A stretch of DNA of 64,000 bases from Streptomyces aureoverticillatus (GCF_014649395.1 NZ_BMSY01000009.1:186001-250000), one strand, 5' to 3'. Positions 34,252 through 43,767 are shown, counted from the stretch's first letter. Numbers and translations are program-made. Notes: generated by a model not told the origin, from the letters alone.

Positions 34252-35808
34252 TCACCCGGCCGGCTCGACGGCCGGGCAACTCGCGCCGCGGGCAGGCACT
34301 TTCGACGAGATCAGGTAGGCGTCGATCGCCTTCTGTGCGCAAGGACTGCTGGAGTACGTGCCGTGGCCCCAGCCCTGATAGGTGTGCAGGACCGCGTTGT
34401 GGCCGAGTTGGTGGGCGACATTGGCGGCCCAGTTGTAGCCGGTCGCCGGGTCGTGGAGCGAGTTGGTCAGCAGGATGGGCCGGCTGTTCCGCACCTTCAG
34501 CCGATGCTGCGGGTTGTCGGGCGCCGGGGCGCCCAGGCAGGCCGAGACGGACATCAGGGCTCGGGGATACCTCATGTCCGGCGCGATCTTGGCGACGCGG
34601 CGCAACTCCCGTGCGTAGTCCTCGTAGTCGTGGACCGGCAGGCTCCAGTCCTGACAGAAGATCTCGAACGGATTGGCCCCCAGGGCCGGCTCGGGCTTGC
34701 CCTCGGCTTCTGTGACCATCCGCTCCGTCCCGGCCGTGCTCCCACTCAGCCGCTGCAGGAACTCCCCCAGCCTCGCCCACTCGGGGTCGTACAGCAGCTT
34801 CATCACCAAGACGTTGAGGTCGAACGGGGCCAGCACCGTGCCGTTGTGCCACAGCTCCCCGCGCTCGGCCCGGTCCAACAGGTCCGCCCAGACGGCCCGC
34901 ACGTCCGAGCCGTGCAGGGCACAGCTCTTGGTCCGCGCGCACCACGCCACGAACTCGTCGAAGGAGTCCTGCAGCGTGGCGGCACTCGTGGCGAGGAACT
35001 CTCTCGTGCCCAGGCTGTGGTCCACCACTGACTCCAGGGCCAGGGCGCGAACCCGCTTCGGGTACTGCTCCGCATACTGCTCGCCGAGCAGCGTGCCGTA
35101 CGAACTTCCGTGGAAGGTGAGGGACCGTTCGCCGAGTGCTGCCCTGATGGCGTCGAGGTCCTTCACCATGCTGAGGGTGTCGACGTGGTCGAAGAGCCCC
35201 TTCTCGGTGTTCCTCCTGCAGTCCTCGCGCAGGTCCCGGTTGTACTTCACGGTGGCGTCGAACGCGGCCTGGCTCTTGATGACCGTCGGCGGACGCCTGG
35301 CGAGTCGCTCTTGCGTGCAGCGGATCGGATTGCTGATTCCCACGCCGCGCGGGTCGAAGCTGACGATGTCGAACCGGCTGCGGAGGTTGTCGCTGAACCG
35401 GCGCATGTTGCCCTTGTCGACGATCCGCTCCACGCCCGAGTCCCCGGGGCCGCCCGGTCCGAACACCATGGAGCCGACGCGCGCACCGGGGTCGGTGGCC
35501 TTGCGCCGGGCGAGCTGGAGGTCGAACCTCTCCCCGTCCGGCTTGCCCCAGTCCACCGGCACCGAGAGCCCGCCGCACTCCGCTGAGGCATCCTCCTCGC
35601 ACGGCTTCCAGGCGATGTGCGAGCCCGCCCCCACGGGTCCCGGCACCCGCGCCTCACCCGTCTCTCCGCTCGCCCGACCGCCGGGCGCCCCGGTCGCGAC
35701 CTGCGCACCCGCGAAGCCGACCATCACGGCCAGCGATGCGCTCCAGGCAAGTAACCGCCCTCTCCAACGGCGGCTGCGCCGCTGAAGCGATCCGTTGACG
35801 TCCACCAC
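34252..35808 (-). CDS. Secreted alpha/beta hydrolase, TAP/tripeptidyl aminopeptidase type
   Basis: A 518-residue exported serine hydrolase. A basic start (RRSRRWRGR) and hydrophobic segment form the signal peptide. The alpha/beta hydrolase fold shows the oxyanion GPGGPGDSG, FDPRGVG and nucleophile S236 in HGSSYG; the catalytic histidine is in GWGHG in the C-terminal TAP-like domain. Several cysteines suggest disulfides. Streptomyces homologs are tripeptidyl aminopeptidases or proline-type peptidases. GTG 35808 has GGAG 8 bases upstream. Confidence 0.88.
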   Translation of the reverse strand: MVDVNGSLQRRSRRWRGRLLAWSASLAVMVGFAGAQVATGAPGGRASGETGEARVPGPVGAGSHIAWKPCEEDASAECGGLSVPVDWGKPDGERFDLQLARRKATDPGARVGSMVFGPGGPGDSGVERIVDKGNMRRFSDNLRSRFDIVSFDPRGVGISNPIRCTQERLARRPPTVIKSQAAFDATVKYNRDLREDCRRNTEKGLFDHVDTLSMVKDLDAIRAALGERSLTFHGSSYGTLLGEQYAEQYPKRVRALALESVVDHSLGTREFLATSAATLQDSFDEFVAWCARTKSCALHGSDVRAVWADLLDRAERGELWHNGTVLAPFDLNVLVMKLLYDPEWARLGEFLQRLSGSTAGTERMVTEAEGKPEPALGANPFEIFCQDWSLPVHDYEDYARELRRVAKIAPDMRYPRALMSVSACLGAPAPDNPQHRLKVRNSRPILLTNSLHDPATGYNWAANVAHQLGHNAVLHTYQGWGHGTYSSSPCAQKAIDAYLISSKVPARGASCPAVEPAG

Positions 35809-35987
35809 AGCGCCTGCTCCTTCGGCTGGTCCGAGGTCTCGATCTTCGCCTGCCGCAGGCTCCGCCCGACATCCGGCAAGACCCTGAATCACCCCGTAGG
35901 GGTTGGACCCCAACCAGCCCTGAACTCCCCCGAGTTGAGCAGCTGAATCACCTTCCCTCCTGTCCCGCTGCGTCTGCGTCCCGGCAC

Positions 35988-36950
35988 CTACCGCTGTTCG
36001 GGGACGGACAGGGTGATCTCCCATGTGTCGGCCGCGAAGTGCGGCGCGAAACCATGGGACGTGTACAGGCGCAGGGCGCCCGTCTCGTTCTCCGTGTCCA
36101 CGCCGAGGCCGATGGTGGCGCGGCCCCGGGCGGCGTACACGGCGAAGGCGTGGCGCAGCAGGTGGCCCGCGATGTCCCGGCGGCGGAACGGCTCGCGGAC
36201 GCCGAGGTTGCGGATCCAGGCCATGGCCTCGCGGTCGTCGCGGGTCAGGACGACGGCGACGTCGCCCGCGTCGGGCAGGGCCGCGATCCAGACGAGGGAC
36301 CAGTCCATGCCCTGGCCCAGGTCGGCCAGCCACTGCTCGTGGCCGCGCGGCTGGTGGTCGTGGTGGGCGGCGAAGGTCTCCTCGACCAGGGCGTGGGCGC
36401 GCCGCCGGTCGGCGTCGGACTCGCAGGCGCGCAGGGTCAGGCCGGGGGGCGGGGCGGGGGCGCGGTCCGCCGCCGGGGACAGCGGTCGGGTCAGGACGTT
36501 GTAGCGGCGGACTGGTCGCCAGCCGCGGAGGGTGAGCGTCGTCCTGTGCAGCGTCGGGCGGCTGTTGAGGATGAGGTGCACCACGGCGCGTGTCACGCCG
36601 TTCTCGGCGGCGCGTTCGGCGGCGCGCCGCTCGATCGCGGCGAGCAGGCGTTCCCCGGCGTCCTGGTGGCCGGGCAGGACGTAGTGGTCGGCGTCGATGC
36701 GCTCACCGCCGGAGTCGTCCCAGAGCAGGCCGTACGCAACCAGCCGTCCACGCCGGAAGGCCAGCCAGGAGTTGCGGCCGAGGTCGGCCTCGGGGTGCAC
36801 GAGGTCGGTCTCGACGGTACCCAGGTCGGTCTCGGGGTGCCCGACCTCCGCGATGTCGACGGCGTTGAGCAGCCGGCAGATCTCCTCGGCGTCGCCGGGG
36901 GTCGCAGGCCGTACGGTCAGGTCGGGCGGCTCTGTCGCCAACTCGTCCAC
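35988..36950 (-). CDS. Tandem-GNAT acetyltransferase
   Basis: A 320-residue protein with two GNAT domains, like mycothiol synthase MshD. The second domain is clearer: RNLGVREPFRRRDIAGHLLRH is the acetyl-CoA motif and TENETGALRLYTSHGF the final strand. The first (from TVRPATPGDAEEICRLL) has a weaker CoA motif and may be structural. A direct repeat encodes PETDLGTVETDL. GTG 36950 is chosen with low certainty because no clear ribosome-binding site is visible. Confidence 0.78.
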   Translation of the reverse strand: MDELATEPPDLTVRPATPGDAEEICRLLNAVDIAEVGHPETDLGTVETDLVHPEADLGRNSWLAFRRGRLVAYGLLWDDSGGERIDADHYVLPGHQDAGERLLAAIERRAAERAAENGVTRAVVHLILNSRPTLHRTTLTLRGWRPVRRYNVLTRPLSPAADRAPAPPPGLTLRACESDADRRRAHALVEETFAAHHDHQPRGHEQWLADLGQGMDWSLVWIAALPDAGDVAVVLTRDDREAMAWIRNLGVREPFRRRDIAGHLLRHAFAVYAARGRATIGLGVDTENETGALRLYTSHGFAPHFAADTWEITLSVPEQR

Positions 36951-37385
36951 CCGGCCAGGGTCCGCGCCGTGCCGCGGGCCGTGCAACCGGATTCTTCGCG
37001 GCGACTGACGGCGTGCCCAGGTCGTCGCGCTGCTCAGCACCCGTCCGTGGGCGGTGTGCGTCGCGCCGCGACCGTACGGAGCCCCTCGGGCTCTGCGCTC
37101 ATCACCCGACCGGGTCACCGGAGTTGGCCTGTCAGCACCGGCACGCCATCGCGGTCGCGATCACCACCGACGTGCGCTACCGGTTCCCGACCCTGGCCCT
37201 GGCCTCGGCCCGCAGCACCAACTCGACCGCCCCGACCTACGCGTACGTCTTCGCGGGCGGCACCGGCAGCCACGGAGAGGACGTCCCGCCGCGCGGCCTG
37301 GGCCAGGGCGTTCCCGCTGCCCTGGTGACGGGGTCTCCAGGGTGACGGTGAGGGCTCGTGGTCGCCGTGTTCCCCGAGGCCGGGC
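36951..37385. other. 435-base gap with one possible gene remnant
   Basis: This stretch between the double GNAT gene and the Ser/Thr kinase gene contains only the possible esterase fragment at 37145-37290. I see no promoter-like pair or strong hairpin in it. Confidence 0.5.
37145..37290 (+). pseudogene. Possible carboxylesterase remnant
   Basis: In frame with 37145 the text reads AIAVAITTDVRYRFPTLALA, then ARSTNSTAPTYAYVFAG. This resembles the TD..FR.P...LA.A......P.Y.Y.F block near the C terminus of type-B carboxylesterases, but the HGxE histidine segment that should follow is degraded to GSHGED and no upstream esterase sequence exists. I take it as a decayed fragment; chance resemblance is possible. 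Confidence 0.35.
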
Positions 37386-39290
37386 TCAGCACACCGGCAG
37401 CCCCGGCAGCGGCTTGTCGTTGTCGCCGCCCTTGATGTAGACGTCGCTCACGAACACGTTCGTGTTGCCGCTGTCGTCGTCCGTCTTGGCCCACCAGACG
37501 TTCGTCCACTCGCCGTGCGTCTCGCGGCGGCCCAGGTTCTGTTGGCAGTAGAAGTAGTTGGTGCCGGCGTTGAGGACGCCGGCCTCGGCGCCCGAGGCCG
37601 TGTACGACTTGGCGGTCTGCCACACCGAGCAGTTGTACGTGCCGCCGCCCGCCGGGTGGCACACGGGATCGGAGCCGCCGCCGGACGTGTCGCCCTTGGG
37701 CGGCTTGGACGACTCCTTGGGGCGATCCGCGGGCTCGTCGTCCGAAGACTCGGAACCGGATCCTTCGCCCTTGTCCGACGCCCCGTCCCGCTCGGCGCCC
37801 TTGTCACCCTCCCCGTCCTTGCCCGCCTTGTCGGGCCGGGCGGCGTCCTTGGACGGCTTCGGCTTCTTGTCGCCCTGCTTCGAGGGCTTCGAGCCGTCCG
37901 AGGTGTCCATCGCGCCCCGGCTCGCGTCGGAGCCGGGCTCGGCCGTGCTCCCGGCATCCCGCGCGTCCCGCGCCTGGTCCTTCTTGTCGCCCCCGCCGGA
38001 CAACGCCGCCACGGTCACGCCCGTCGCCGCGAGGACCACGGCCACGGCCGCGGCGGCGAGCACTGCCTTGGTCCTGCGCGAGCGGCCCGCCCGCGCGGCG
38101 CTCCGACCGGAGGAGTCCGGTGCGGGCGCCGGTATGGACCCGCCGGGCGCGGCCTCCGGCGACCCGAACGCCGCGGGCCCTCCCTGGGCGGGAGGCGGAC
38201 CGAACCCGGGCGGCGGTGCGGTCGGCACGTGCCGCACGGTGGGCTCACGCTGCCCGTCGCCGACACCCTGCGAGGGCGCTTCCGCGTACCCGACAGGACC
38301 GGCAACCCCACCAGGCCCCACTGCCCCACCCGAGTCAACAGTCCCGACAGGCCCGGTCGTCACCCCGGCCCCGGGGCTACCAGCCGCACCCGGCGGCATC
38401 GTCGAGACCGGCGCTCCCGAAGCCACCTGCTCCAGCAGCCGCCGCGCCCCCTCCGCGTCCGGCCGGTCCTGCGGATCCTTCTCCATGAGCAGACGCAGGA
38501 CGGGCATGAGCGGCCCCGCGCGGAGCGGCACCGGCAGGGGCTCGACCACGATGGCCGTGAGCGTGGACCACGTCGACGTGCGCCGGAACGGCGAGGCTCC
38601 CTCCACGGCCGCGTACAGCGTGGCGCCGAGCGCCCAGACGTCCGAGGCGGGTCCTGGCTCCTGGCCCTGGGCGCGCTCGGGCGCCAGGTAGTCCAGCGAG
38701 CCGACGAGTTCGCCGCTGCGCGTGAGGTGCGTGGCCGAGCCGTCGCCGGGATCCTCCATGGTGGCGATGCCGAAGTCGGTGAGGACGACGCGGCCACCCG
38801 TCTCCAGAAGGATGTTGCCGGGCTTGACGTCGCGGTGCAGGACGCCGGCGCGGTGGGCGGCGGCCAGCGCCTCCATGACCTTGCCGCCGACGGCGGCGGC
38901 CTCGCGCGGGTCGAGCGTGCCGCGCTCGCGCAGCACGTCGTCCAGGGACGGGCCGTCGACCAGCTCCATGACGATCAGCGGCCGACCGTCGACCTCCGCC
39001 ACGTCGTGCACGGCGACGACTCCGGGATGGCGCACGCGGGCGGCGGCGCGCGCCTCGCGCTGCATCCGCAGGCGCAGATCGGCGAGTTCGGGCCCGCCCG
39101 CGTCCGTGTACGTACGCAGTTCCTTGACCGCGACCTCGCGGTGCAGGACCTCGTCGACCGCGCGCCACACGACTCCCATGCCACCGCGCCCGAGCTGCGC
39201 GACGACGCGGTAGCGCCCGGCGAGGAGTCTCCCGATCCCGTCCGCCTGTTCCTGTTCCCCCGAAGACTGTCCCTGTTCCCCCGAAGACAC
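37386..39290 (-). CDS. Membrane Ser/Thr protein kinase (PknB-like) with external Cys domain
   Basis: A 634-residue Hanks-type kinase. Glycine loop GRGGMG (34-39), catalytic K56, HRDVKPGN with D154, DFG (172-174) and APERA are intact. A Pro/Gly-rich linker leads to one membrane span (about 413-433, TKAVLAAAAVAVVLAATGV). Outside, a very charged Lys/Asp/Glu/Ser tract of about 110 residues precedes a C-terminal domain with four cysteines (PVCH, YNCS, FYCQ and the terminal PVC), which probably senses an extracellular signal. The start region carries a duplicated SSGEQ segment. Confidence 0.92.
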   Translation of the reverse strand: MSSGEQGQSSGEQEQADGIGRLLAGRYRVVAQLGRGGMGVVWRAVDEVLHREVAVKELRTYTDAGGPELADLRLRMQREARAAARVRHPGVVAVHDVAEVDGRPLIVMELVDGPSLDDVLRERGTLDPREAAAVGGKVMEALAAAHRAGVLHRDVKPGNILLETGGRVVLTDFGIATMEDPGDGSATHLTRSGELVGSLDYLAPERAQGQEPGPASDVWALGATLYAAVEGASPFRRTSTWSTLTAIVVEPLPVPLRAGPLMPVLRLLMEKDPQDRPDAEGARRLLEQVASGAPVSTMPPGAAGSPGAGVTTGPVGTVDSGGAVGPGGVAGPVGYAEAPSQGVGDGQREPTVRHVPTAPPPGFGPPPAQGGPAAFGSPEAAPGGSIPAPAPDSSGRSAARAGRSRRTKAVLAAAAVAVVLAATGVTVAALSGGGDKKDQARDARDAGSTAEPGSDASRGAMDTSDGSKPSKQGDKKPKPSKDAARPDKAGKDGEGDKGAERDGASDKGEGSGSESSDDEPADRPKESSKPPKGDTSGGGSDPVCHPAGGGTYNCSVWQTAKSYTASGAEAGVLNAGTNYFYCQQNLGRRETHGEWTNVWWAKTDDDSGNTNVFVSDVYIKGGDNDKPLPGLPVC

Positions 39291-39380
39291 CGCTGCCCCG
39301 TCCCTGTGACGCCGTCGTGCCAGTACTGTGGCGTACAGGGTACGGGGCAGGAGTGACAGCCGGTGCGGGCCCCGGGCGGG

Positions 39381-40679
39381 CTACTTCGCCGACGGCGTGA
39401 GGTCCCCGCGGCGCGGACCCGCGTACACCTGGAGTCCGGCCAGTGTCAGCCCGGTCAGCCGGGTGACCTCCGCCGTGTCGAGCGCGCCGCAGTCGAGGCC
39501 GCGCAGCAGGTACCCGGCGAGTGCCTTGGCGGTGGCGGGCTCGTCGGCGATGTCGCCGCCGGTGCGGTTGGCGTAGGCGGCGAGGCGGGCGGCGGCCTGC
39601 TCGAAGCCCTCGCGGTAGAAGGCGAAGACGGCGGCGTACCGCGTGGGGATGTGGCCGGGGTGCATGTCCCAGCCCTGGTAGTAGGCGCGGGCCAGGGCGC
39701 GCCGGGTGAGGCCGTAGTGCAGCCGCCAGGCGTCGTGGACCTTCGCGGTGGGGCCGACGGGCAGCACGTTGGTGGAGCCGTCGGACACGCGCACGCCGGT
39801 GCCCGCGGCGGCGACCTGCATGACGGCCTTGGCGTGGTCGGCGGCGGGGTGGTCGCTGGCCTGGTAGGCGGCGGAGACGCCGAGGCAGGCGCTGTAGTCG
39901 AAGGTGCCGTAGTGCAGGCCGGTGGCGCGGCCCTCGGCGGCGTCGATCATGCGGGCTACGGCGGCGGTGCCGTCGGCGGCGAGGATGGACTGGCTGGTCT
40001 CGATCTGGATCTCGAAGCCGATCCGGCCGGGGGCGAGGCCGCGGGCCTTCTCGAACTCCTCCAGGAGCCGCACCATCGCGGTGACCTGCTCGGCGTACGT
40101 CACCTTGGGCAGCGTCAGGACGAGGCCGTCGGGCAGCCCGCCCGCCTCCATGAGGCCGGACAGGAAGACGTCGAGGGTGCGGATGCCCCGGTCGCGTACC
40201 GCCGCCTCCATGCACTTCATGCGGATGCCCATGTACGGGGCGGCCGTGCCGTTCGCGTACGCCTCGGCGATCAGGCGGGCCGCGCGGGCGGCGTGGGTGT
40301 CCTCGTCGGCGTCGGTGCGCCCGCCGTAGCCGTCCTCGAAGTCGACGCGCAGGTCTTCCACGGGCTCGCGCTCCAGCTTGGCGCGCACGCGCGCGTAGAC
40401 GGGCTCCGCGAGCTCGTCGGCGAGGCCGAGGACGGCGGCGAAGGACGCGGCGTCGGGCGCGTGCTCGTCGAGCGCGGCGAGCGCCTGGTCGCCCCAGGAG
40501 CGGATGGTGTCGGCGGCGAACAGCTCGCCGGGCACGTACACGGTGTGCACGGGCTGGCGGGTGCCGGGGTCTCCGGGGTAGCGGCGCTCCAGTTCCGCGT
40601 CGACCGGTGCGAGCGAGGCGCTGATGCCTTCGCTGACCGCACCTGCGAGGCTGGTCGCCACGTTCTCCTGCTGACCCAT
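39381..40679 (-). CDS. HpcH/HpaI-type aldolase (DUF6986-like)
   Basis: A 432-residue TIM-barrel protein of the aldolase/citrate-lyase superfamily, resembling DUF6986. Expected metal and substrate motifs include RVDFEDGYG, IGFEIQIETSQS and HYGTFDYSAC. Such proteins cleave or form short hydroxy or keto acids, as in malate-synthase-like steps, but the reaction is unknown. GGAGGG lies 7 bases before the ATG. A TTCCG-CTTAA-CGGAA dyad upstream suggests control by an external regulator. Confidence 0.83.
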   Translation of the reverse strand: MGQQENVATSLAGAVSEGISASLAPVDAELERRYPGDPGTRQPVHTVYVPGELFAADTIRSWGDQALAALDEHAPDAASFAAVLGLADELAEPVYARVRAKLEREPVEDLRVDFEDGYGGRTDADEDTHAARAARLIAEAYANGTAAPYMGIRMKCMEAAVRDRGIRTLDVFLSGLMEAGGLPDGLVLTLPKVTYAEQVTAMVRLLEEFEKARGLAPGRIGFEIQIETSQSILAADGTAAVARMIDAAEGRATGLHYGTFDYSACLGVSAAYQASDHPAADHAKAVMQVAAAGTGVRVSDGSTNVLPVGPTAKVHDAWRLHYGLTRRALARAYYQGWDMHPGHIPTRYAAVFAFYREGFEQAAARLAAYANRTGGDIADEPATAKALAGYLLRGLDCGALDTAEVTRLTGLTLAGLQVYAGPRRGDLTPSAK

Positions 40680-40724
40680 CCGTGCACCCTCCGCTGTCGT
40701 CGTGAAGCCTTGCTTCCGTGGCGT

Positions 40725-40739
40725 TTCCGCTTAACGGAA
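40725..40739. promoter_or_regulatory. TTCCG-N5-CGGAA dyad upstream of aldolase
   Basis: The 15-bp TTCCGCTTAACGGAA lies 46-60 bases upstream of the aldolase start, with another TTCCG about 11 bases away at 40714. Its form suits an IclR-type operator. In Streptomyces the IclR regulator AllR controls allantoin and glyoxylate genes, but I cannot confirm that it binds here. Confidence 0.45.
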
Positions 40740-40939
40740 TCAAGAATCCGTATGGTGAAGTTATCCGTGTACCTTCCCGCTGGTCAACACCCTCTCGTGT
40801 GCCGGTCCCCGAGTGTTCACGCGTGTCTCAGATGGTGCTTCCACACTCCGGTGGGCGCACTCCACCCTGATCCGGGACCCGCCCCGACGCCCGACCGCGA
40901 CCGCCCGAGGCCCGACCGCGACCGAATGAAGGAGCCCGC

Positions 40940-41845
40940 GTGCCGACCGACCCCGAAGTGACCCGCCGCTCCGGCCTGCGGACGGCGGCCGCCACGGCCG
41001 CCGCCCTCACGGTGCCGCTGCTCGCGACCGCGATGGCCGCCTCCCCCGCCCGCGCGGTGGAGCGTCCGGGCCGCCGCCTGGAGGTGATGTCCTTCAACCT
41101 CCGTTACGCGAGCACGACTCCGCCGAACACCTGGGCCGACCGGCGCCCGGTGACGCGGGAGCTGCTGCGGCGCGCGCGGCCGCACCTCGTGGGCACGCAG
41201 GAGGGGCTGTACCAGCAGGTGCAGGACATCGCCGAGGACCTGGGGCAGCACTACGCCTGGATCGGCACGGGCCGCGCGGGCGGCAGCCGCGACGAGTTCA
41301 TGACGGTCTACTACGACACGCGCAGGCTGCTGCCCGTCGCGTACGACCACTTCTGGCTCTCGGACACGCCGGACGTGATCGGCTCCAACACCTGGGGCGG
41401 CGGTTCGATCCGCATGGTGACCTGGGTCCGCTTCCTGGACCGCCGCACGGACCGCGAGCTGTACTTCCTCAACACCCATCTGGACAACGCCAGTCAGTAC
41501 GCGCGCACCCGCGCCGCACACCTGATCTCCGACCGCGTCGCGGGCCTCGACCGGTCGCTGCCGCTGATCGTCACGGGTGACTTCAACGTCGCGGCCCACA
41601 AGAACCCGGTGTACGACACGATGCTCGGCGCCGGTCTCGTGGACACCTGGGACGCGGCGGACGAGCGCAGCAAGCAGTACGCCACCTTCCACGGCTACAA
41701 GCCGCTGGTGCCGGACGGCGACCGCATCGACTGGATCCTGGCCACGCCCGGAACCCGGGTGCACGCGGCGGCGATCAACACGTTCTCGCTCGGCGGGCAG
41801 TTCCCGAGCGACCATCTGCCGGTGCAGGCGAGCCTGACGCTGTGA
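40940..41845 (+). CDS. Secreted endonuclease/exonuclease/phosphatase-fold protein
   Basis: A 301-residue enzyme with a Tat-like signal (TRRSGLRTAAATAAALTVP, cleavage near ARA-V) and the EEP fold: MSFNLRYAS, GTQEG, NTHLDN, VTGDFN and the C-terminal SDHLPV catalytic histidine. Family members cut DNA, phospholipids or phosphate esters; with a secretion signal a nuclease or phosphodiesterase role is likely. AAGGAG lies 5 bases before GTG 40940. Confidence 0.88.
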   Translation: MPTDPEVTRRSGLRTAAATAAALTVPLLATAMAASPARAVERPGRRLEVMSFNLRYASTTPPNTWADRRPVTRELLRRARPHLVGTQEGLYQQVQDIAEDLGQHYAWIGTGRAGGSRDEFMTVYYDTRRLLPVAYDHFWLSDTPDVIGSNTWGGGSIRMVTWVRFLDRRTDRELYFLNTHLDNASQYARTRAAHLISDRVAGLDRSLPLIVTGDFNVAAHKNPVYDTMLGAGLVDTWDAADERSKQYATFHGYKPLVPDGDRIDWILATPGTRVHAAAINTFSLGGQFPSDHLPVQASLTL

Positions 41846-41877
41846 CGGCCCGCCCGACCCCGGCGCCGTGACACGAC

Positions 41878-41916
41878 GAGGCCCCCGCCTCCGCGCGCGG
41901 CGGAGTCGGGGGCCTC
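41878..41916. terminator. Bidirectional hairpin terminator
   Basis: GAGGCCCCCG (41878-41887) pairs with CGGGGGCCTC (41907-41916), and inside it CTCCG pairs with CGGAG, giving a 15-bp stem with one internal mismatch and a 7-base loop. It lies between the convergent EEP and etfA genes. Confidence 0.9.
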
Positions 41917-41946
41917 GGTCATCACCGAAAACGGGCGCAGCCGGGC

Positions 41947-42909
41947 TCAGCCCTTGCGGGACTTGACCTCTTCGGTGAGCTGCGGGACGACCTCGAAGAG
42001 GTCGCCGACCACGCCGTAGTCGACGAGGTCGAAGATCGGGGCCTCGGCGTCCTTGTTGACGGCCACGATGGTCTTCGAGGTCTGCATGCCGGCGCGGTGC
42101 TGGATCGCGCCGGAGATGCCGGAGGCGATGTACAGCTGCGGCGACACGGACTTGCCGGTCTGGCCGACCTGGTTGGAGTGCGGGTACCAGCCGGCGTCGA
42201 CGGCGGCGCGGGAGGCGCCGACGGCGGCACCGAGGGAGTCGGCGAGCGCCTCGATGATCGCGAAGTTCTCGGCGCCGTTGACGCCGCGGCCGCCGGAGAC
42301 CACGATCGCGGCCTCGGTCAGCTCGGGGCGGCCGGTCGACTCGCGCGGGGTGCGCGAGGTGACCTTGGTGCCGGTGGCCTGCGCGGAGAACGACACGGAC
42401 AGGGCCTCGACCGCGCCCGCGGCCGGGGCGGCCTCGACCGGCGCCGAGTTGGGCTTCACGGTGATGACCGGGGTGCCCTTGGAGATGCGGGACTTGGTGG
42501 TGAACGCGGCCGCGAACACGGACTGCGTGGCCACCGGGCCCTCGTCGCCGGCCTCCAGGTCGATGGCGTCGGTGATGATGCCGGACTCGATGCGGACCGC
42601 GAGGCGGGCCGCGATCTCCTTGCCCTCGGCGGACGACGGCACCAGGACGGCGGCCGGGGACACGGCGTCGTACGCGGCCTGGAGGGCGTCCACCTTCGGT
42701 ACGACCAGGTAGTCGGCGAACTCGGGGGCGTCGGCGGTGAGCACCTTCACCGCGCCGTGCTCGGCGAGCGTGGCGGCGGTGGCCTCGGCGCCGGAGCCGA
42801 GCGCGACGGCGACGGGCTCGCCGATGCGGCGGGCCAGCGTGAGCAGCTCCAGGGTGGGCTTGCGGACGGCGCCGTCGACGTGGTCGACGTAGACGAGAAC
42901 TTCAGCCAT
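41947..42909 (-). CDS. etfA: Electron transfer flavoprotein alpha subunit
   Basis: A 320-residue ETF alpha subunit. The FAD-binding C-terminal domain shows VVSGGRGVNGAENF, VDAGWYPHSNQVGQTG, SGISGAIQHRAGM and the NKDAEAPIFD ending characteristic of the family. With EtfB it carries electrons from acyl-CoA and other dehydrogenases to the quinone pool. The gene follows etfB by 69 bases on the same strand. Confidence 0.96.
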   Translation of the reverse strand: MAEVLVYVDHVDGAVRKPTLELLTLARRIGEPVAVALGSGAEATAATLAEHGAVKVLTADAPEFADYLVVPKVDALQAAYDAVSPAAVLVPSSAEGKEIAARLAVRIESGIITDAIDLEAGDEGPVATQSVFAAAFTTKSRISKGTPVITVKPNSAPVEAAPAAGAVEALSVSFSAQATGTKVTSRTPRESTGRPELTEAAIVVSGGRGVNGAENFAIIEALADSLGAAVGASRAAVDAGWYPHSNQVGQTGKSVSPQLYIASGISGAIQHRAGMQTSKTIVAVNKDAEAPIFDLVDYGVVGDLFEVVPQLTEEVKSRKG

Positions 42910-42978
42910 GGGACTTCAATCTCCTGCGATTACGAAGGAACGCCAATGAAGAGCGTGTGGTTGAGGGGTGACTGAAGC

Positions 42979-43767
42979 TCAGATGAACTTCTGGCCCGCG
43001 AGGAACTCGGCGAGCTGCTTGCCGCCCTCGCCCTCGTCCTTGACGATCGTGCCCGCGGTGCGCGCGGGACGCTCGGCGGCGGAGTCGACCTTCGTCCAGG
43101 CGCCCTCGAGGCCGACGCTCTCGGCGTCGATGTCCAGGTCGTCCAGGTCGAGCGACTTCACCGGCTTCTTCTTGGCGGCCATGATGCCCTTGAAGGACGG
43201 GTAGCGGGCCTCGCCCGACTGGTCCGTCACGGACACGACGGCCGGCAGGGACGCCTCGAGCTGCTCCGACGCGGTGTCGCCGTCACGGCGGCCCTTGACG
43301 ACGCCGCCTTCCACGGAGACCTCGGAGAGCAGCGTCACCTGCGGCACGCCCAGGCGCTCGGCGAGGATCGCGGGCAGCACGCCCATGGTGCCGTCGGTGG
43401 AGGCCATACCGGCGATGACGAGGTCGTACCCGGTCTCCTCGACGGCCTTGGCCAGGACCAGCGAGGTGCCCATGACGTCCGTGCCGTGCAGGTCGTCGTC
43501 CTCGACGTGGACGGCCTTGTCGGCGCCCATCGAAAGAGCCTTGCGCAGCGCGTCCTTGGCGTCCTCGGGGCCGACGGTGAGGACCGTGATCTCGGCGTCG
43601 TCGTCCGCCGCTTCCTTGATCTGCAGGGCCTGCTCGACCGCGTACTCGTCGAGCTCCGAGAGCAGGCCGTCCACGTCGTCGCGGTCGACGGTCAGGTCCT
43701 CGGCGAAGTGCCGGTCGCCGGTGGCGTCGGGCACGTACTTCACACAGACAACGATCCTCAAGCTCAC
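42979..43767 (-). CDS. etfB: Electron transfer flavoprotein beta subunit
   Basis: A 262-residue ETF beta subunit beginning SLRIVVCVKYVPD with AVEQALQIKE and the MGTSLVLAKAVEETGYDLVIAG and ASTDGTMGVLPAILAERLGVP segments typical of the family. It binds AMP and partners EtfA. GTG 43767 has GGAGA six bases upstream. A strong hairpin and palindrome lie upstream between it and the flavin reductase gene. Confidence 0.96.
   Translation of the reverse strand: MSLRIVVCVKYVPDATGDRHFAEDLTVDRDDVDGLLSELDEYAVEQALQIKEAADDDAEITVLTVGPEDAKDALRKALSMGADKAVHVEDDDLHGTDVMGTSLVLAKAVEETGYDLVIAGMASTDGTMGVLPAILAERLGVPQVTLLSEVSVEGGVVKGRRDGDTASEQLEASLPAVVSVTDQSGEARYPSFKGIMAAKKKPVKSLDLDDLDIDAESVGLEGAWTKVDSAAERPARTAGTIVKDEGEGGKQLAEFLAGQKFI

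Noticed and set aside
38377..40743. 788-codon minus-strand frame spanning kinase and aldolase genes
   Set aside because: It is an Arg-rich shadow in another frame of two well-supported genes.
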